Assembly (NCBI GenBank): GCA_037447655.1
Contig: JBBHKE010002568.1
Location: 256,711-320,710, forward strand
Length of the DNA stretch: 64,000 bases
Direction of reading: 5' to 3'
Source of the DNA: Zygnema cylindricum
Taxonomy: Eukaryota; Streptophyta; Zygnematophyceae; Zygnematales; Zygnemataceae
Shown: piece after piece, positions 23,240-34,699 of the stretch
Layout: each line of letters begins with the position of its first letter
Position numbering within the stretch: the stretch's first letter is position 1
Translations under genes and position numbers: made by a program
The notes under the pieces: model-generated
Databases searched by the model: none
Told to the model about the DNA's origin: nothing
The model's input: only the letters and a program-made list of their open reading frames with translations

Positions 23240-24241
23240 TTAATTTGAAAACCCACTTACAACCGATTCGTTTTCGGTTAGGTGGACAATCCACCAGCTC
23301 CCAAGTATCGACTGCCATAATTGAGGCCATCTCCTCATTGATGGCTGTCTTCCACCATTTTTTTCCGGATAAGTCATCGCCTCTCCATAAGTTTGAGGTT
23401 CATCTTGATAAGATAGTTTAGTTACCTTGTTATTAACCTTTTTTTCTTGCAATCTTTTGCTACTTCTCCTTTCCCTCCTCAAAATCTGAGGCCGGAATAG
23501 ATGGTTCTCCTGGATTCTTTCGAACAAACTCGGCTTCTTCCCTATCCCTTGATTCCGAATCAATTTCCACCTTGAGTCTGGCAAGTCCTGCACATGGTTG
23601 ACTATGTACTCGAACTCTTCGGGTATCTTCATCAGTAAACTGTTAACCTTTTCTTTTTCACTAAAATCTTTTCCCGCACTCTCTAACTCCATGGAGAGTG
23701 TAGCAAGCTCATTGCAAAAATCCAACATCTTTCCCCCTTTGTATACATACTCATTAACTTTCTGATCAACCAACTATTGTTGCTGAATCGTACCACTTCG
23801 GTACATCTCTATGAGAGCCATCCAAAGATTGGATGCCCTTTCTACCTGCAAATGAGAACATGCAAGTCCTTTAGTGAGATGGCATAGGATGAAGTTTTTT
23901 GCCCCCATATTGTTGAAGTCCCAGGTTTTAGTATCATTCTCCTCTTTCCTCGGAATAGGTGACATGAATGCCGAACCAGTTGTTATTGGAGTGGTCGTCT
24001 CCTTCTTCTTTCCTATGTCCACCACCTTTCCTTTCTTTGTTTCCTCTGTTAAAGGTGGATCCTCTTTCCTGGTGAATCTGCTTCCTCCAAACCCTGGAGG
24101 GATTCTAAGACTTGAAGGACGCCCCAACCGTCCACTCATTATCCCCCAAAACCTTTTTTCGCATAGAGCTCCTATAATCATACTTTCCTAGTATATGAAG
24201 TCTGTTCCATTAAAGATTGGTACCCTAGAGGGTGGGCCCAT
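23240..24241 (-). pseudogene. gag of element D joined to the RT linker
   Basis: Starts at the ATG in the primer-binding site (MGPPSRVP) with a stop about 16 codons in; then MIIGALCEKRFW, FILCHLTKGLACSHL and, from 23773, YKGGKMLDFCNELATL and MKIPEEFEYIV. Near 23580 it goes without a break into RRERRSSKRLQEKK and YQDEPQTYGEA, which in F lies just before RT. The missing span (zinc knuckle, protease, integrase) is a clean in-frame-looking deletion. Confidence 0.88.
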
Positions 24242-24245
24242 AACC
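24231..24245 (-). promoter_or_regulatory. Primer-binding site of D with gag ATG
   Basis: On the minus strand GGTTATGGGCCCACC sits directly inside the LTR. It complements 15 bases of the plant tRNA-iMet anticodon arm (tRNA sequence recalled, not searched). The ATG within it opens gag. Confidence 0.78.
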
Positions 24246-25316
24246 TGAAACACTGAGACCTCCATAAGTCCTCAGAGTTGACAGCTTCCAAGAAGCCTCT
24301 AGAATAACCCTGACCCCTTTGTGTTTCAGCAAAAACAGCTGCTATTGTGGCAGACAATAACTTTGACCACCTTCACCAATGTAAAGGCAAGAATCCCTTC
24401 AGTTGATAGCAAAAAGAATATTTGAATTTGCTCCCCTGAGTAGTAAGTTATGGAGGGTCAAAGTGGACCTTTTGTACAGATGCTCTCTGGGAGAGAGAGT
24501 CCTAACTCCTTATTTTTCCAAGTCCTATCTCTCTCACAGACTCTATCTACTGATGTACGGAGCCAATCAGATTACAGTTCCATATACAAAAGTACAGTTG
24601 CCGGTGTACTTTCTGTACGAACATTGTACGACATGGCCTAAATGTCGACACGTGGTATGTCCAGATTCGTTACCTTAATCCTCGGAGATGCCACGATCCA
24701 ATGTAATTCCGCCTCGTGTCATCCGATGTGGCAATGACCAAAAACCTCCGAAATCCTCTTTCGCGATCTTGACGTTAAATCCGGCCGTCCGATTAAATTC
24801 ACATTTAATCGTAGCCGTAATAAATACATGCGCGGTATTCGTTTCACTAAAGAAATAAATGCGCGGTATTGGTTTCTTATCCGTAGCGTAATCCGTTCTT
24901 TTACATTACTGGATACATGTCTCCCGTAAACAGTTTTAGTTAAATGAACTATGCTACGTATGAATGTTTAAATAAATATCAAACCAATTAGTACGTAACA
25001 CTACTTAAAGACTTAACGGCTAAGGCTACCCTCTACTGGTTTCCTGCCGTCCGGTAGGTACCAAGAACAAATCCTGTGGTCGACACATACCTTTTGGTAA
25101 AATAAACCCCTAACTAATATATATTTCCCGTAAACCTCTGGATAGCCTAGGTAGCCATGGCTCTAGCTCCCTCTCTAATTTCTTAGTGACTGCGACAAGT
25201 TTGAGTGTATGAGAGAGAAGTTAGAGGTAGATTGCCTCGGTTTCTTTCTATATTTCTATTTACATATTAAGATATTCAGACCTAGAATATACTACATAAA
25301 TCATGTGATTTCAACA
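24246..25316 (-). repeat. 5' LTR of element D
   Basis: 1071 bp, minus strand TGTTGAAATCACATG to GTGTTTCA. Differs from the 3' LTR at several percent of sites by eye, so the insertion is not recent. Confidence 0.92.
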
Positions 25317-25321
25317 CACGG

Positions 25322-27016
25322 GTGCGTCTACCCACATGTGTTGGAACAAGGCGGCTTTTAGGAATTTGCAACAAACATCTCCAACTAGTATCTACTATGC
25401 TTACGGCATGAGTGTTCAAACCTCAGTTTAGGGTGATGTATCATTAGTGGTAGATGTGGGGGGGAAGTCGGTAGAGAGAACCCTTCACAATGTTTTGTAT
25501 GTTCCAGATTTTAAGAAAAATCTTTTTTCTACATCATTAGTGGAGAGGAAAGGCTTTCAAGTTGTTCTGAAACGAGGGCGACAGGTTGTTAGCAAGAAAG
25601 GGAAAGTCGCAGTAACAAGAACTAGAGATGCTAGCAAAATTTACCGGATGGACATGGCTGAATATAAGGAAAATGATGTTCTCTACTCTAGTGTCAAATC
25701 TGATAATGAGTTGTGGCATAAGAGATTAGGACACATGAATTATGATAGTCTAAAGAAAATGGTGAATTCGGGAAAAGTTGATGGAGTTTCTCTTGTAGAA
25801 ACTAATGGTTTTATTAGTATTTTCTAGGTCTGAAAAGAAATATAGAAGTCGAGGCAGTCTATCTCTAACTTCTCTCTCCAACTCTCAAACTTGTCGTAGT
25901 CACTGAGAAAGTGGAGAGGAAGCTAGAGCCATGGCTACCTTGGCTATCCTGAGGTTTACGGGAATTTTATATTAGGGTTTATATATTTAATTAAAATGTA
26001 TGTGCCGGCGGCAGGATTTGATCCACATTTACAGATGACTACTCGAGGTACACCAAATTTTACTTCATGCAACATAAAATTGAAGTGCTTACTCACTTAA
26101 AACACTACAAAGCGTGGGCGGAAAAGCTTCATGGAGTTCCAATATTGGCGCTACGATCGGACAACGGGGGTGAATACACATCGAAGGAATTCGAAGAATT
26201 TTTCCTTCAGGAAGGTATCAGTCACAATCTTCCAGTTTCATATACACCGCAACAAAATGGTGTGTCTGAGAGATCAAATAGGACAGTGACAGAGAGTGCC
26301 CTGTCCATGCTTGCAGATAAAGGGCTAGATATGAAATTATGGATTGAAGCACTTAACTGTGCTGTTTATGTTAAAAATTGAATTGCTTCTAGGTCTGTAA
26401 GCACTTTACCTTAAAAGCTTTAGACAGGGGAAAAACCTGATGTTAGTTACTTTAAGATCTTAGGTAGCAAGTGTTTTATTTTAGATACTTCACATGATAG
26501 ATGGAAAATGGAGCCTAAAGGCTTACCTGCGATTTTCATGGGGTATGATGATAATGGGAAAGGATATAGAGTTTTTGTACTTGAGAAACAAAAAGTGATT
26601 GTTTTTAGAAATATCTTGATAAAAGATGAACATGATTCGGTTGACCTGTTTAAAGTGTCAAATCAACCAGCAAATGAAAAGCATGAATATGTCATTTTTT
26701 ACCATACGCCGCGAGTCTACTTTCCACCGGCAAGTGGACACCTCTTCCTTCAGTTCCTCTGGTGCCTTTACAGGATGCTTCACAACAAGCTACGCCTCAT
26801 GTGGAAGGAACTACTACAGACTCTGTACCAGATGAAGTTACGGTTCACACTAAACAAGTTACGGTTCACACTAAACAAAAAAATCTGAGGTTGCCGACGA
26901 TCTCAGCCTCAAAATTTCCAGGGGGAAAGAGATCTAGCAGCCGTCTGCAAGCAAGCTCTCACTTTGCTTTTTCTTCAGCTACAAAGGATCCTCTAACGAT
27001 CCAGGAGGCCTTCTAA
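25322..27016 (+). pseudogene. Protease and integrase of element E
   Basis: After D, the frame resumes as GASTHMCWNKAAF (retropepsin site MDT-GAST across the insertion), then VLYVPDFKKNLFSTS, the integrase zinc domain start (LWHKRLGHMNYDSL), and is cut by an LTR fragment at 25794. The core resumes with TDDYSRYTKFYF, SDNGGEYTS (second Asp) and PQQNGVSERSNRT (third, Glu). The first catalytic Asp and the CXXC half of the zinc domain are lost at the fragment. The C-terminal domain (GYDDNGKGYRVF) and a linker to RT follow. Confidence 0.86.
25794..26024 (+). repeat. Truncated LTR fragment inside integrase of E
   Basis: Begins TGTAGAAACTAATGG, the LTR start seen in B, carries the GA box and CCATGG, and stops in the middle of the GGATTTGATCC block. 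There is no matching flanking duplication, and roughly 60 codons of integrase are missing at the site, so insertion was accompanied or followed by deletion. Confidence 0.78.
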
Positions 27017-27087
27017 TCACCTGAGAGAAATTAATGGATTGAGGCGGCAAACAATAAAATGAAGTCTATTAGGGAGGCACAGACATG

Positions 27088-28615
27088 GTAGTTGGTGGAT
27101 CTTCCTCCAACAGAAAAAGCCATCGTCAGCAAATGGGTATTCAAAGTGAAGCTGAACCCAGACAACACCATCGAAAGGTATAAGGCAAGACTAGTGGCCA
27201 AGGGGTATAATCAAAAAGAAGGTATTGACTTTGAGGAAACCTTCTCTCCAGTTGTCAAATTTCTCACTGTCAGAATTTTGCTAAGTCTAGCGGCTATAGA
27301 GAATATGGAAATACAACAAATGGATATGGAGAGTTAGAAAAAACCATATATATGAAACAACTTGAAATGTACATTGAAAAGGGAAAGGAAGAATTAGTGT
27401 GTAAATTGATGAAATCTTTGTATGGGCTAAAACAAGCCCCGCGTCAGTGGAATTTGAAGTTAGATGAGTTTTTGACTGGGGTAGGTTTTAAGAGAATTAA
27501 CTTAGATCATTCTGTATATGTTCTACAAGGAGAGGATGGGGTAATTGAAATTGCTGTATATGTGGATGATCTATTATTAATAAGTAAGTGAATAGATGAA
27601 ATAAACCGCATTAAACCAACTTTAAGGTCTAGGTTCGAGATGAACGACCTCTGTGAGGCCAAATACATCTTAGGAATACAGGTAAAAAGAGACAGAAACA
27701 AGAGGCTGATTATGTTAACTCAGAAAGAAGCAATAGGTAACATGCTGGAAATATTTGAAATGGGAGATGTAAAAGGATCCGTAATTCCTATGGAATTCAA
27801 GCAGAAATTAGAAGGAATTGATATAGATTCTGGCATAATGGTTGGTGGGAGTCTAGAGACAGGGGAGGAATAGTTTATGGCTTCAAAGCCATATAGACAA
27901 GTAGTCGGAAGTCTTATATATTTTATGAATTGTACGAGACTTGACATTGCTGCAGCTGTGGTAGTCTTGAGTAGAACTCTGCAGAATCTTAAAAGGGCAG
28001 ATTGGGAAGCAGCGAAAAGGGTGTTGAGATATCTTGCAGGAAATCAAAATTTCAAGCTTGTACTCCGAGGAGGAGAGGTGAAAATACAGACGTGGCGCGA
28101 TGCTAGCTATGGGGATATGCCAAACCGGAAATCTACAACTAGTTTTGTACTTAAGATTGGAGATGGAACTACCGAAAATCTACAACTAGTTTTGTACTTA
28201 AGATTGGAGATGGAACTTGTTGCTGGAGTAGCAAATTACAAAAGGTTACAGCTCAATCCACAATGGAGTCTGAATATATGGCTGCAGCTTCAGCCCTCAA
28301 GGAGCTCCTGTGGGTCGAGTCTATTCTACAAGAACTTGGGTACATGCAAACAAATCCTCAGTCTATTTGGTGTGAGAACCAGGCAGCCATTGCCATTGTT
28401 TCTAACCCCAACCATCATTTTAAAAGTAAACACATGGATGTTACACTTCACTTTTTCAAGGAAAAAATACTTGCAAAATTCATAAAGTTGTGTTATTTAC
28501 CAGATGAGAAGATGGTGGCTGATATGTTAACAAAAGCCCTTGCTGCCGTTAAGTTGCAGTTTTGCAGAGAAGCTGTTGGACTAAGTGAGTAACTGAGTCT
28601 AAAGGTTTAGGGGAG
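27088..28615 (+). pseudogene. RT and RNase H of element E
   Basis: Same content and same defects as E1 at 17150-18678, including the 47-bp tandem duplication (about 28130-28225). The catalytic YVDDLLLI is present near 27560. The polypurine tract GGTTTAGGGGAG follows the stop (SE then stop at 28590). Confidence 0.9.
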
Positions 28616-29740
28616 TGTTGAGATTTGAAATCTTTAGTTAGTAAATAGAGTAGACTTATAATAGCTTCTAAAAAGTGGTATATAAGACTTACCTTTATTA
28701 GTGTTACAGTAGGCAAAGTACAATAAAGTGTATTGTACCTCTGCAAGTTTTACGGAGTGACGACGACACGCGTCACGTAGCAGGCAATTGGAATCGCTAG
28801 ATTAGACGGACGGAATGAGATCCGAATATCTCGAAAAAATATATGGTACGGCTATTTTTGGAGTCATACAGATATTTTGGAATTATATGGTACGGAATAT
28901 TTTTATGATCATTAAATAGAAACGTCCGGATATTTCGGAAGTGAATTATGATCATTGACTTTGAGAGACGTCGACGGACGCGATTCACGTGGGACCGCAA
29001 GTGACGAGGCGAGATTTACGTGGGACCACAAAGTGACGAGGCGTGATTCACGTGGGACCACAAGTGATGGAGCACTCAGGTGCTTCGTACTACACGACCA
29101 CATTCGGCTGGACTTTAGCGGCTATCGCTGACTAAGCATTTTGAACGTTTTGTGTACGGTTAGAACGTTTTGTGTACGGTTGAATGTCTGTCAATATCTG
29201 AATAACATTAGTTTGTATTTTAGTGTGATTAAAAATAGTGTTCCATTAATCAGGTTTTTAGAAAACAATAATTAGGGTTTTGAGGTACATTCACGTACAG
29301 GTAGGATGCTTTGTCGTTAGTCAAGATAATAACCGGTAACGGTTACCCAAATTAGTGTAGATTAGTAGGTAGACACGGTGAGTGTATAACTTAGGACTTA
29401 GCCATTTTTGTAGTATCCAGTTTTGGGAATATGATTTTCTAAGGGCAGTTTTTGGAAAACTTCCAGACATTATATCTTATGGTTTACAAGGTCATTTGAG
29501 CTGCAATTTTGGGAATTGTCAGTTTAATGTATTTTGTATGATTGTGGCGAATTTGAAGCATATTGGCTTTCTGAGTCATATTTTTGTGTCAGTTCTAAGT
29601 TGGCTGTTGAGTAGGTACTTTGATAGTTTCTGTTGTTTTTCATGTCTAATTCCACTACTACTCTTAGTTCTCCGCCAACAACGATGGTTGTAGAACAACA
29701 AGATGTAGTTCCTTAATAATTGTCAAGTGTAGGAAATGTA
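28616..29740 (+). repeat. 3' LTR of element E
   Basis: 1125 bp; same termini as 18679-19804. Directly right of it (29741) the sequence continues as H LTR (GATATAAAACATGG against GATAAGAAACATGG at 47975), so H's LTR resumes at the end of E. Confidence 0.85.
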
Positions 29741-29757
29741 GATATAAAACATGGTTG

Positions 29758-30782
29758 TGTTAAAATTGATAGATTTCTAGAGTATTTTCTAGGTTTAATA
29801 TGTTAGTGTAAAAAGAAAAAGCCTGCCTCCACCTCCCCTCTCTACCCCCCAAAACTGTTGTAGTCACTGAAGGATAGAGAGGGTGGTTGATCCATGGCTG
29901 CCCTAGTCCAACAGGCAGTTATTTTCAGTAGGTTACTCTAAAAATATATATGACGGTCCTGGGATTTGATTCGGTACCTAGCGGTCATCAGGTTGACCGA
30001 CAACGGTCAACTTTATCATATTTGACTAGGAACAATGCTAAAGGCTATAGTATGTGATAAATATATATACATTTAGAAAAGAACAAATTTATTTAACTAA
30101 AACTAGATACGGCGTGCATAGATACAGTTTTATTAAAGTACGAAGTACGACATCATTTCAAAAACGAATACCACGCATGTTTTTGGCAACGAAACAAATA
30201 TCGCGCAAGTATTTATAACGGCTACGATTGTGTCTCATTGCGAATCCGACGGTGCACATCATCGCCGAAATCCCAGAGTGGTCACCTTGGTGTTTTGTGA
30301 CGTGGCATGACCCGAAGCCACGTGGAGAGATAACATTCGGTCATAGGAATTCTGAAGAAATGTACGGACGAGTAAAATGCAGACACGCGTCGGCTTAATA
30401 TCCTTGTCGTACATAGGCCGTACAAAAGGTACACCGGCAATAGTACTTTTTTGTAGGGTACACTAATCTGATTGGTCCGTACTTCAGTAGATAGAAGTTA
30501 TAAGAGGGAATCAAGTCTTAGAAAATTTTGGTAGGTAGTCACCTCTCCCTTTGAGAGTTTGTACAAATTGGCATTTTTACTGCCTTGTAACTTATCGCTT
30601 GGTTGAGCATTTTTATAGATTCTTTTTCTTACGGACTCAGGGGAGTCCAGGCTGCACAGGGGTTTATACATATTGTCAGCGTGATTACTTGGGCAGCGGT
30701 GGTTGTGGCTTAAAGTGGGCTAGTTAATAACTATCTAGAGGCCTTTTGTATTTTGTAGTCCAATGGAGGACACAGAATTGCA
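29758..30782 (+). repeat. 5' LTR of element F
   Basis: TGTTAAAATTGATAG to GAATTGCA. Has the A/B/D-group blocks, with GTGACGTGGCATG and CCACGTGGAG near 30297-30328. Confidence 0.93.
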
Positions 30783-30797
30783 GGTAATGGGCCCACC
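30783..30797 (+). promoter_or_regulatory. Primer-binding site of F with gag ATG
   Basis: GGTAATGGGCCCACC, one mismatch from the site in D. ATG at 30787-30789 opens gag (MGPPSRVP). Confidence 0.75.
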
Positions 30798-33260
30798 CTC
30801 TAGGGTGCCCACCCTTATGGATTTGGTTTCATCTATTGGGAAGCCATGATGATGGGAGCCTTGTGCGAAAAACGATATTGGGGTATCGTCAGTGGACAAG
30901 TGAAACGTCCACCTTCGGGAATTCCTCCGGGTTTTGGAGGAGTAAGGTTTTCTGCAGCAAAGACTGCTTCTATGGAGGAGGCAGATGATGGGGACAACAA
31001 TATATCGGAGAAGGGGAAAGGGAAGGAGACACCACTCACCCCTATTGCCATGGCACCGGGATCGGCGGCCGTGAAGACCGTGGAGAACGATACTCAAATG
31101 TGGGAAGACGTAAACATGGCTGCAAAAAACGTCATTTTAAGACACCTCACCCAAGGTTTTGCAACCCCTCACCTTCACATTTACAAAGCCGAGGAGCTAT
31201 GGGAGAGTTTGGTGGAAATATATAGAGCTGGAACTGTTGTTTTTGAAAAGTGAGTTTCGTGCGAACACGGCATTTCGTGCGTACGCGATGTTTCGTGCGT
31301 GCGCGAGTTCGCGTGCGTACGCATTTACGTGATATACTGTGGAGGTTCGAAAGGATTTGCGGATTAGGGGAGTAAGTGTACGAGTGAAATTAAAGTGACG
31401 TGGGGAACAAATTGGGTGGTGCAAAATGCGGTTAGAAATGAAGGGCGGATCGCGAAGCGATCCGATATGAAATGCTTGAAATATTTAAATTGTACGTCGG
31501 CCGTACGGAACCTAAAGTTACGAGCGACAATAATGGAAAGTACGCGATGGTACATAGAATCTATTTTGGACAGGTGTACTATTAAGTGTACTTTATTTGC
31601 GACGCATTTATCGAAAATGACGTGTACCTTATATGCGACAAGACGCATTTATGACGAAGTACGCGGTTTCGGTACGGACAATATTTGGATGGTACCGTAT
31701 CGTTTTGACAGTGGATTGTGTTGTACTTTGAGGCGTCCGCCGATTTTTTTTTTAATGATTCACACTATTTTGAGGATGTATGATCAAGTGGCCGTACGTA
31801 TGTGATATCGGTTCACTACGTGGACTTATCGACAAGTGACTAAGCAAGTTGTCACTTACGACGCGGATTTGTGGATGCTCGGTGTAAATATTTGAAGAAA
31901 CATTTTCTTGTCGTATGTGTATTAATAAATTAGAGTTGATTATGATGTTTATATTTAAGTGATCAATTAGGGTTTCGATAGTTTAATTTGTGTGTGTAAG
32001 ATGTCGTACTTGTAGACAAGTGTACGCTTACGATTGCTTGACTCTCAGGTGTACGCTTACGATTAGTTTACTCTTACTAACACGTTATTATGCGTAAATA
32101 GGATTTAGTGACAGTTGCGTAATTTACGTTGGTTATTTTGACACTTAGTGATTCTTTGACAGCTCACAAGTGTATATATAGGAATGAGTTTTGTTAAGAA
32201 TAAATAATCAATGCTTGTTAGAAAAGTAGGGACCAAAGATGTAGTATTTTAGGGTTGTCGATTAGGTCATGCACTTTGAATGGTGTAATGATTATTTGAT
32301 TATACTTTTGTTTATGTGTGGTGCATTTGTTTGTTATTATTTATTTATGTTATTTTATATATGTTTGATATGCATTGTTTATGCATTTGTCCTAGGGTTT
32401 GTTTATGTCGATTATTCCATCAAACCTAGATGTTGTCATAGGGTTTATTTATGTTGATTATTCCATGAAACCCTAAATGTTGTTTGTTGCGTCTGTGTAC
32501 GCAAATGGAGGATGCATTTCAAATGATTGTTCATTGGCCTAGCTTTGCTTAGCTTCTTGCATGATAGTTTGGGTTGCTTCTGCGGTCTATTTTAGATCAA
32601 AGAACAACAAGAACTATTTAGGAGCTCTAGTTGGCTGAGCAAAAGCTAGCTAGTTACACTTACAAAGGTGGAAAGATGTTAGATTATTGTAACGATCTAT
32701 CTTGTTTGTATATAGAGATGGAAAGTGCCGGGGGACAATTACAATAAAAATGAAAGTTAACACTCTTATGATGAAGTTACCAGATGAGTTCGAGAAAATA
32801 GTGTACCGAGTACAAGGAATGCCTGATAGTTCATGGAAATGGAACATAGTGGTCAGAATGATACTTATGCAGGAAAACACAATGGAGATTAGGAGAGGAG
32901 GAAAGAGCATTCAAGTACTAGCTGCAGGAGGGGACCGATGGGGGAAGGACCCGAAGAAACCTTACAAAGGGGAAAGAGATTAGTCTGGGGCACCAAGGCC
33001 CCCAAGGGGTCTTTGTCATTTTTGCAAAAACCAGGACACTTCATTGCAGACTGTGTGGAGCTGTCGGAGCTGAGGCTCCAAGAAAAAAGTAGAGGGGGTT
33101 CTTCCGGAGGGAAGAAAAAGGCACTTGTGGTTACAAAAGTGACAGGAGAGACCAAGGATGAGTCCTCTGAGGAGGATCGGGAACTTCTTCTTCACGAGAG
33201 TCGGGAGGAGAAGGAGATCCCTCAAAGACAGAAGTGTGCCGTTGGAGCAATTCGAGAGGC
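30787..33260 (+). pseudogene. gag of element F, split by a solo LTR
   Basis: First part: MGPPSRVP at the primer site, a frameshift, then MMMGALCEKRYWGIV, an acidic and Gly-rich linker, NVILRHLTQGFATPHL and WESLVEIYRAGT. A solo LTR interrupts at 31235-32609. The gag resumes as LAEQKLASYTYKGGKMLDYC, MKLPDEFEKIVYRVQGMPD, and a zinc knuckle (CHFCKN ... GHFIADC) split by a one-base frameshift near 33025. The order equals that of B and D. Confidence 0.86.
31235..32609 (+). repeat. Solo LTR of the H family inside gag of F
   Basis: 1375 bp, TGTTGTTTTTGAAAAG to AAGAACAACA, with flanks GGAAC (31230-31234) and AGAAC (32610-32614): a 5-bp target duplication with one change. It shares with H the start TGTTTTTGAA, the palindrome GGATCGCGAAGCGATCC (31447-31463), AAGATGTAGT...GTTGTCGA near 32235, and the end TCTATTTTAGA..AAAG. 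The ORF at 31395-31805 is inside it and not a gene. Confidence 0.85.
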
Positions 33261-34677
33261 TCCACAGGAAGGATGGATCATCGACTCAGGTGAATCCATG
33301 CATACGTGTCGTGATAAAAAACTCTTCACTAAACTACGAAAGATCCCTACTGTAGAGATAAAGTATAGGGATGGAAGAGAGGTAACTACAAATCAAGTGG
33401 GATCAGTAGATCTAAAGGTCTTAGTGGATGGTAAGACTTCTTTTCTTACATTCTCAGATGTACTCTACATTCCTCAGCTGAGTAAAAATCTTGTCTCTAC
33501 ATCTGTGTTAGATGACAAAGAGTTTGATACCTTCACTAGAAAGGGAGTCTTTACAGCTAAGTATGGGGATGAAGTTTACTTCACCGCAGATAAGGGTAGC
33601 CAATGAATGTTTAGGCTTAACCTGAGTAATGAAAAGAAGAATGCTTACTATGTTGGTGTTCCTAAGTTGATGATTTGGCATAACCGGTTGGAGCATGTGC
33701 ATTTTGATACGTTGAGGGAAATAAAAAAGCTTGGAGTAGTAGAAGACATTTAGTTTGGGGATAATGAAATAATGGATGATTGTAGTGGTTGTGCTCAAGG
33801 TAAGGCTCACAGACTTCCCTTTCCCAAAGCCGCCACATATAGAGATGAGATAGTGTTAGATTTGGTTCACACATATATTTGGGGACCTGCAAAAGTACCT
33901 TCGGTTGGAGGAAAGAGGTTTATGATGACAATAACCGATGATTGGTCTAGATACTCTAGAGTCTACTTTCTGAAAAAATAAATTTGAAGCATCAACTTAT
34001 TTCAAAGAATATAAAGTCTGGTGTGAAAAGTTGTATGAAACCCCCATTAAGAGGATAAGGAGTGATAATAGCGGGGAATATACCTCTAATCAGTTTGAGG
34101 ACTATCTAAGAGATGAGGGAGTGCAACACCAGAAAACTATACCATATAACCTGGAGCAAAATGGTGTAGTTGAGAGGTTGAATTGAACACTAGGAGATAG
34201 TGCATGCAGTATGTTGGCAGACAAGAAAATAGGAAAGAGATTTTGGGTAGAGGCAATGAATTGTGCCAACTATGTTAAGAATAGAGTCCTTACCTCAGCT
34301 GTAAAGGGAGTGACACCTTATGACAAATGGGTTGGAAGGAAACCAGATATCTCACACCTTAAAGTGTTCGGTAGCCAAAGCTACAATCTTGACACAGATA
34401 AGAAAAATTGGAAACTAGATGCTAAGGGAAAACTTGGATACTTTGTGGGATATGATGAGGATGTTAAGGGATATAGAGTCTATGACTTAGCAAAGAAAGA
34501 TATCATTCTGGTCAAACACTTAGTTGTCATGGATGAAGGAAAGTCATTTGACCCCTTCAAATATACAAAGAAGATAAGAATCAGATTTGAGTCTGAAAGT
34601 GAGGAGAACGCGATCGTTCCCGAAAGGGACATAAGTGAAACCGTGATTGCAGATTCAAGGGAGATCCAAGATACATG
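33261..34677 (+). pseudogene. Protease and integrase of element F
   Basis: Protease site WIIDSGESMH (Ala of DSGA is Glu), then VGSVDLKVLVDGK. Integrase zinc domain IWHNRLEHVHFDTL ... CSGCAQGKAHRL. In the core the motif expected as HTDIWGP reads HTYIWGP (near 33870), so the first catalytic Asp is lost. RSDNSGEYTS (second Asp) and NGVVERLN (Glu) remain, with a stop straight after. The C-terminal part (YDKWVGRKPDISHLKVFGSQ, GYDEDVKGYRVYD) is open from 34211 to 34678. Confidence 0.88.
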
Positions 34678-34699
34678 AGACTCACCGAAAACCTCACAT

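Larger units (their letters stand above)
20738..25316 (-). mobile_element. Copia deletion derivative D
   Basis: A compact 4579-bp element with both LTRs, nested in the protease site of E. Target duplication CACGG is perfect (20733-20737 and 25317-25321). E's reading resumes in frame with GAST after it. Internally gag runs straight into the linker before RT: zinc knuckle, protease and integrase are missing. It could only have moved with proteins from a relative. Confidence 0.93.
18679..29740 (+). mobile_element. Copia-like LTR retrotransposon E
   Basis: Two LTRs (18679-19804, 28616-29740) flank gag, protease, integrase, RT and RNase H on the plus strand. The copy contains element D and a 231-bp LTR fragment and has many stops. 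Left of its 5' LTR lies a further pol 3' end (E1), giving the order pol-LTR-gag-pol-LTR, a head-to-tail tandem truncated at its left end. The whole array occupies H's 5' LTR. No flanking target duplication is visible. Confidence 0.85.

Noticed and set aside
31395-31805. 136-codon ORF within F
   Set aside because: Lies wholly in the H-type solo LTR and has no gag or pol similarity.
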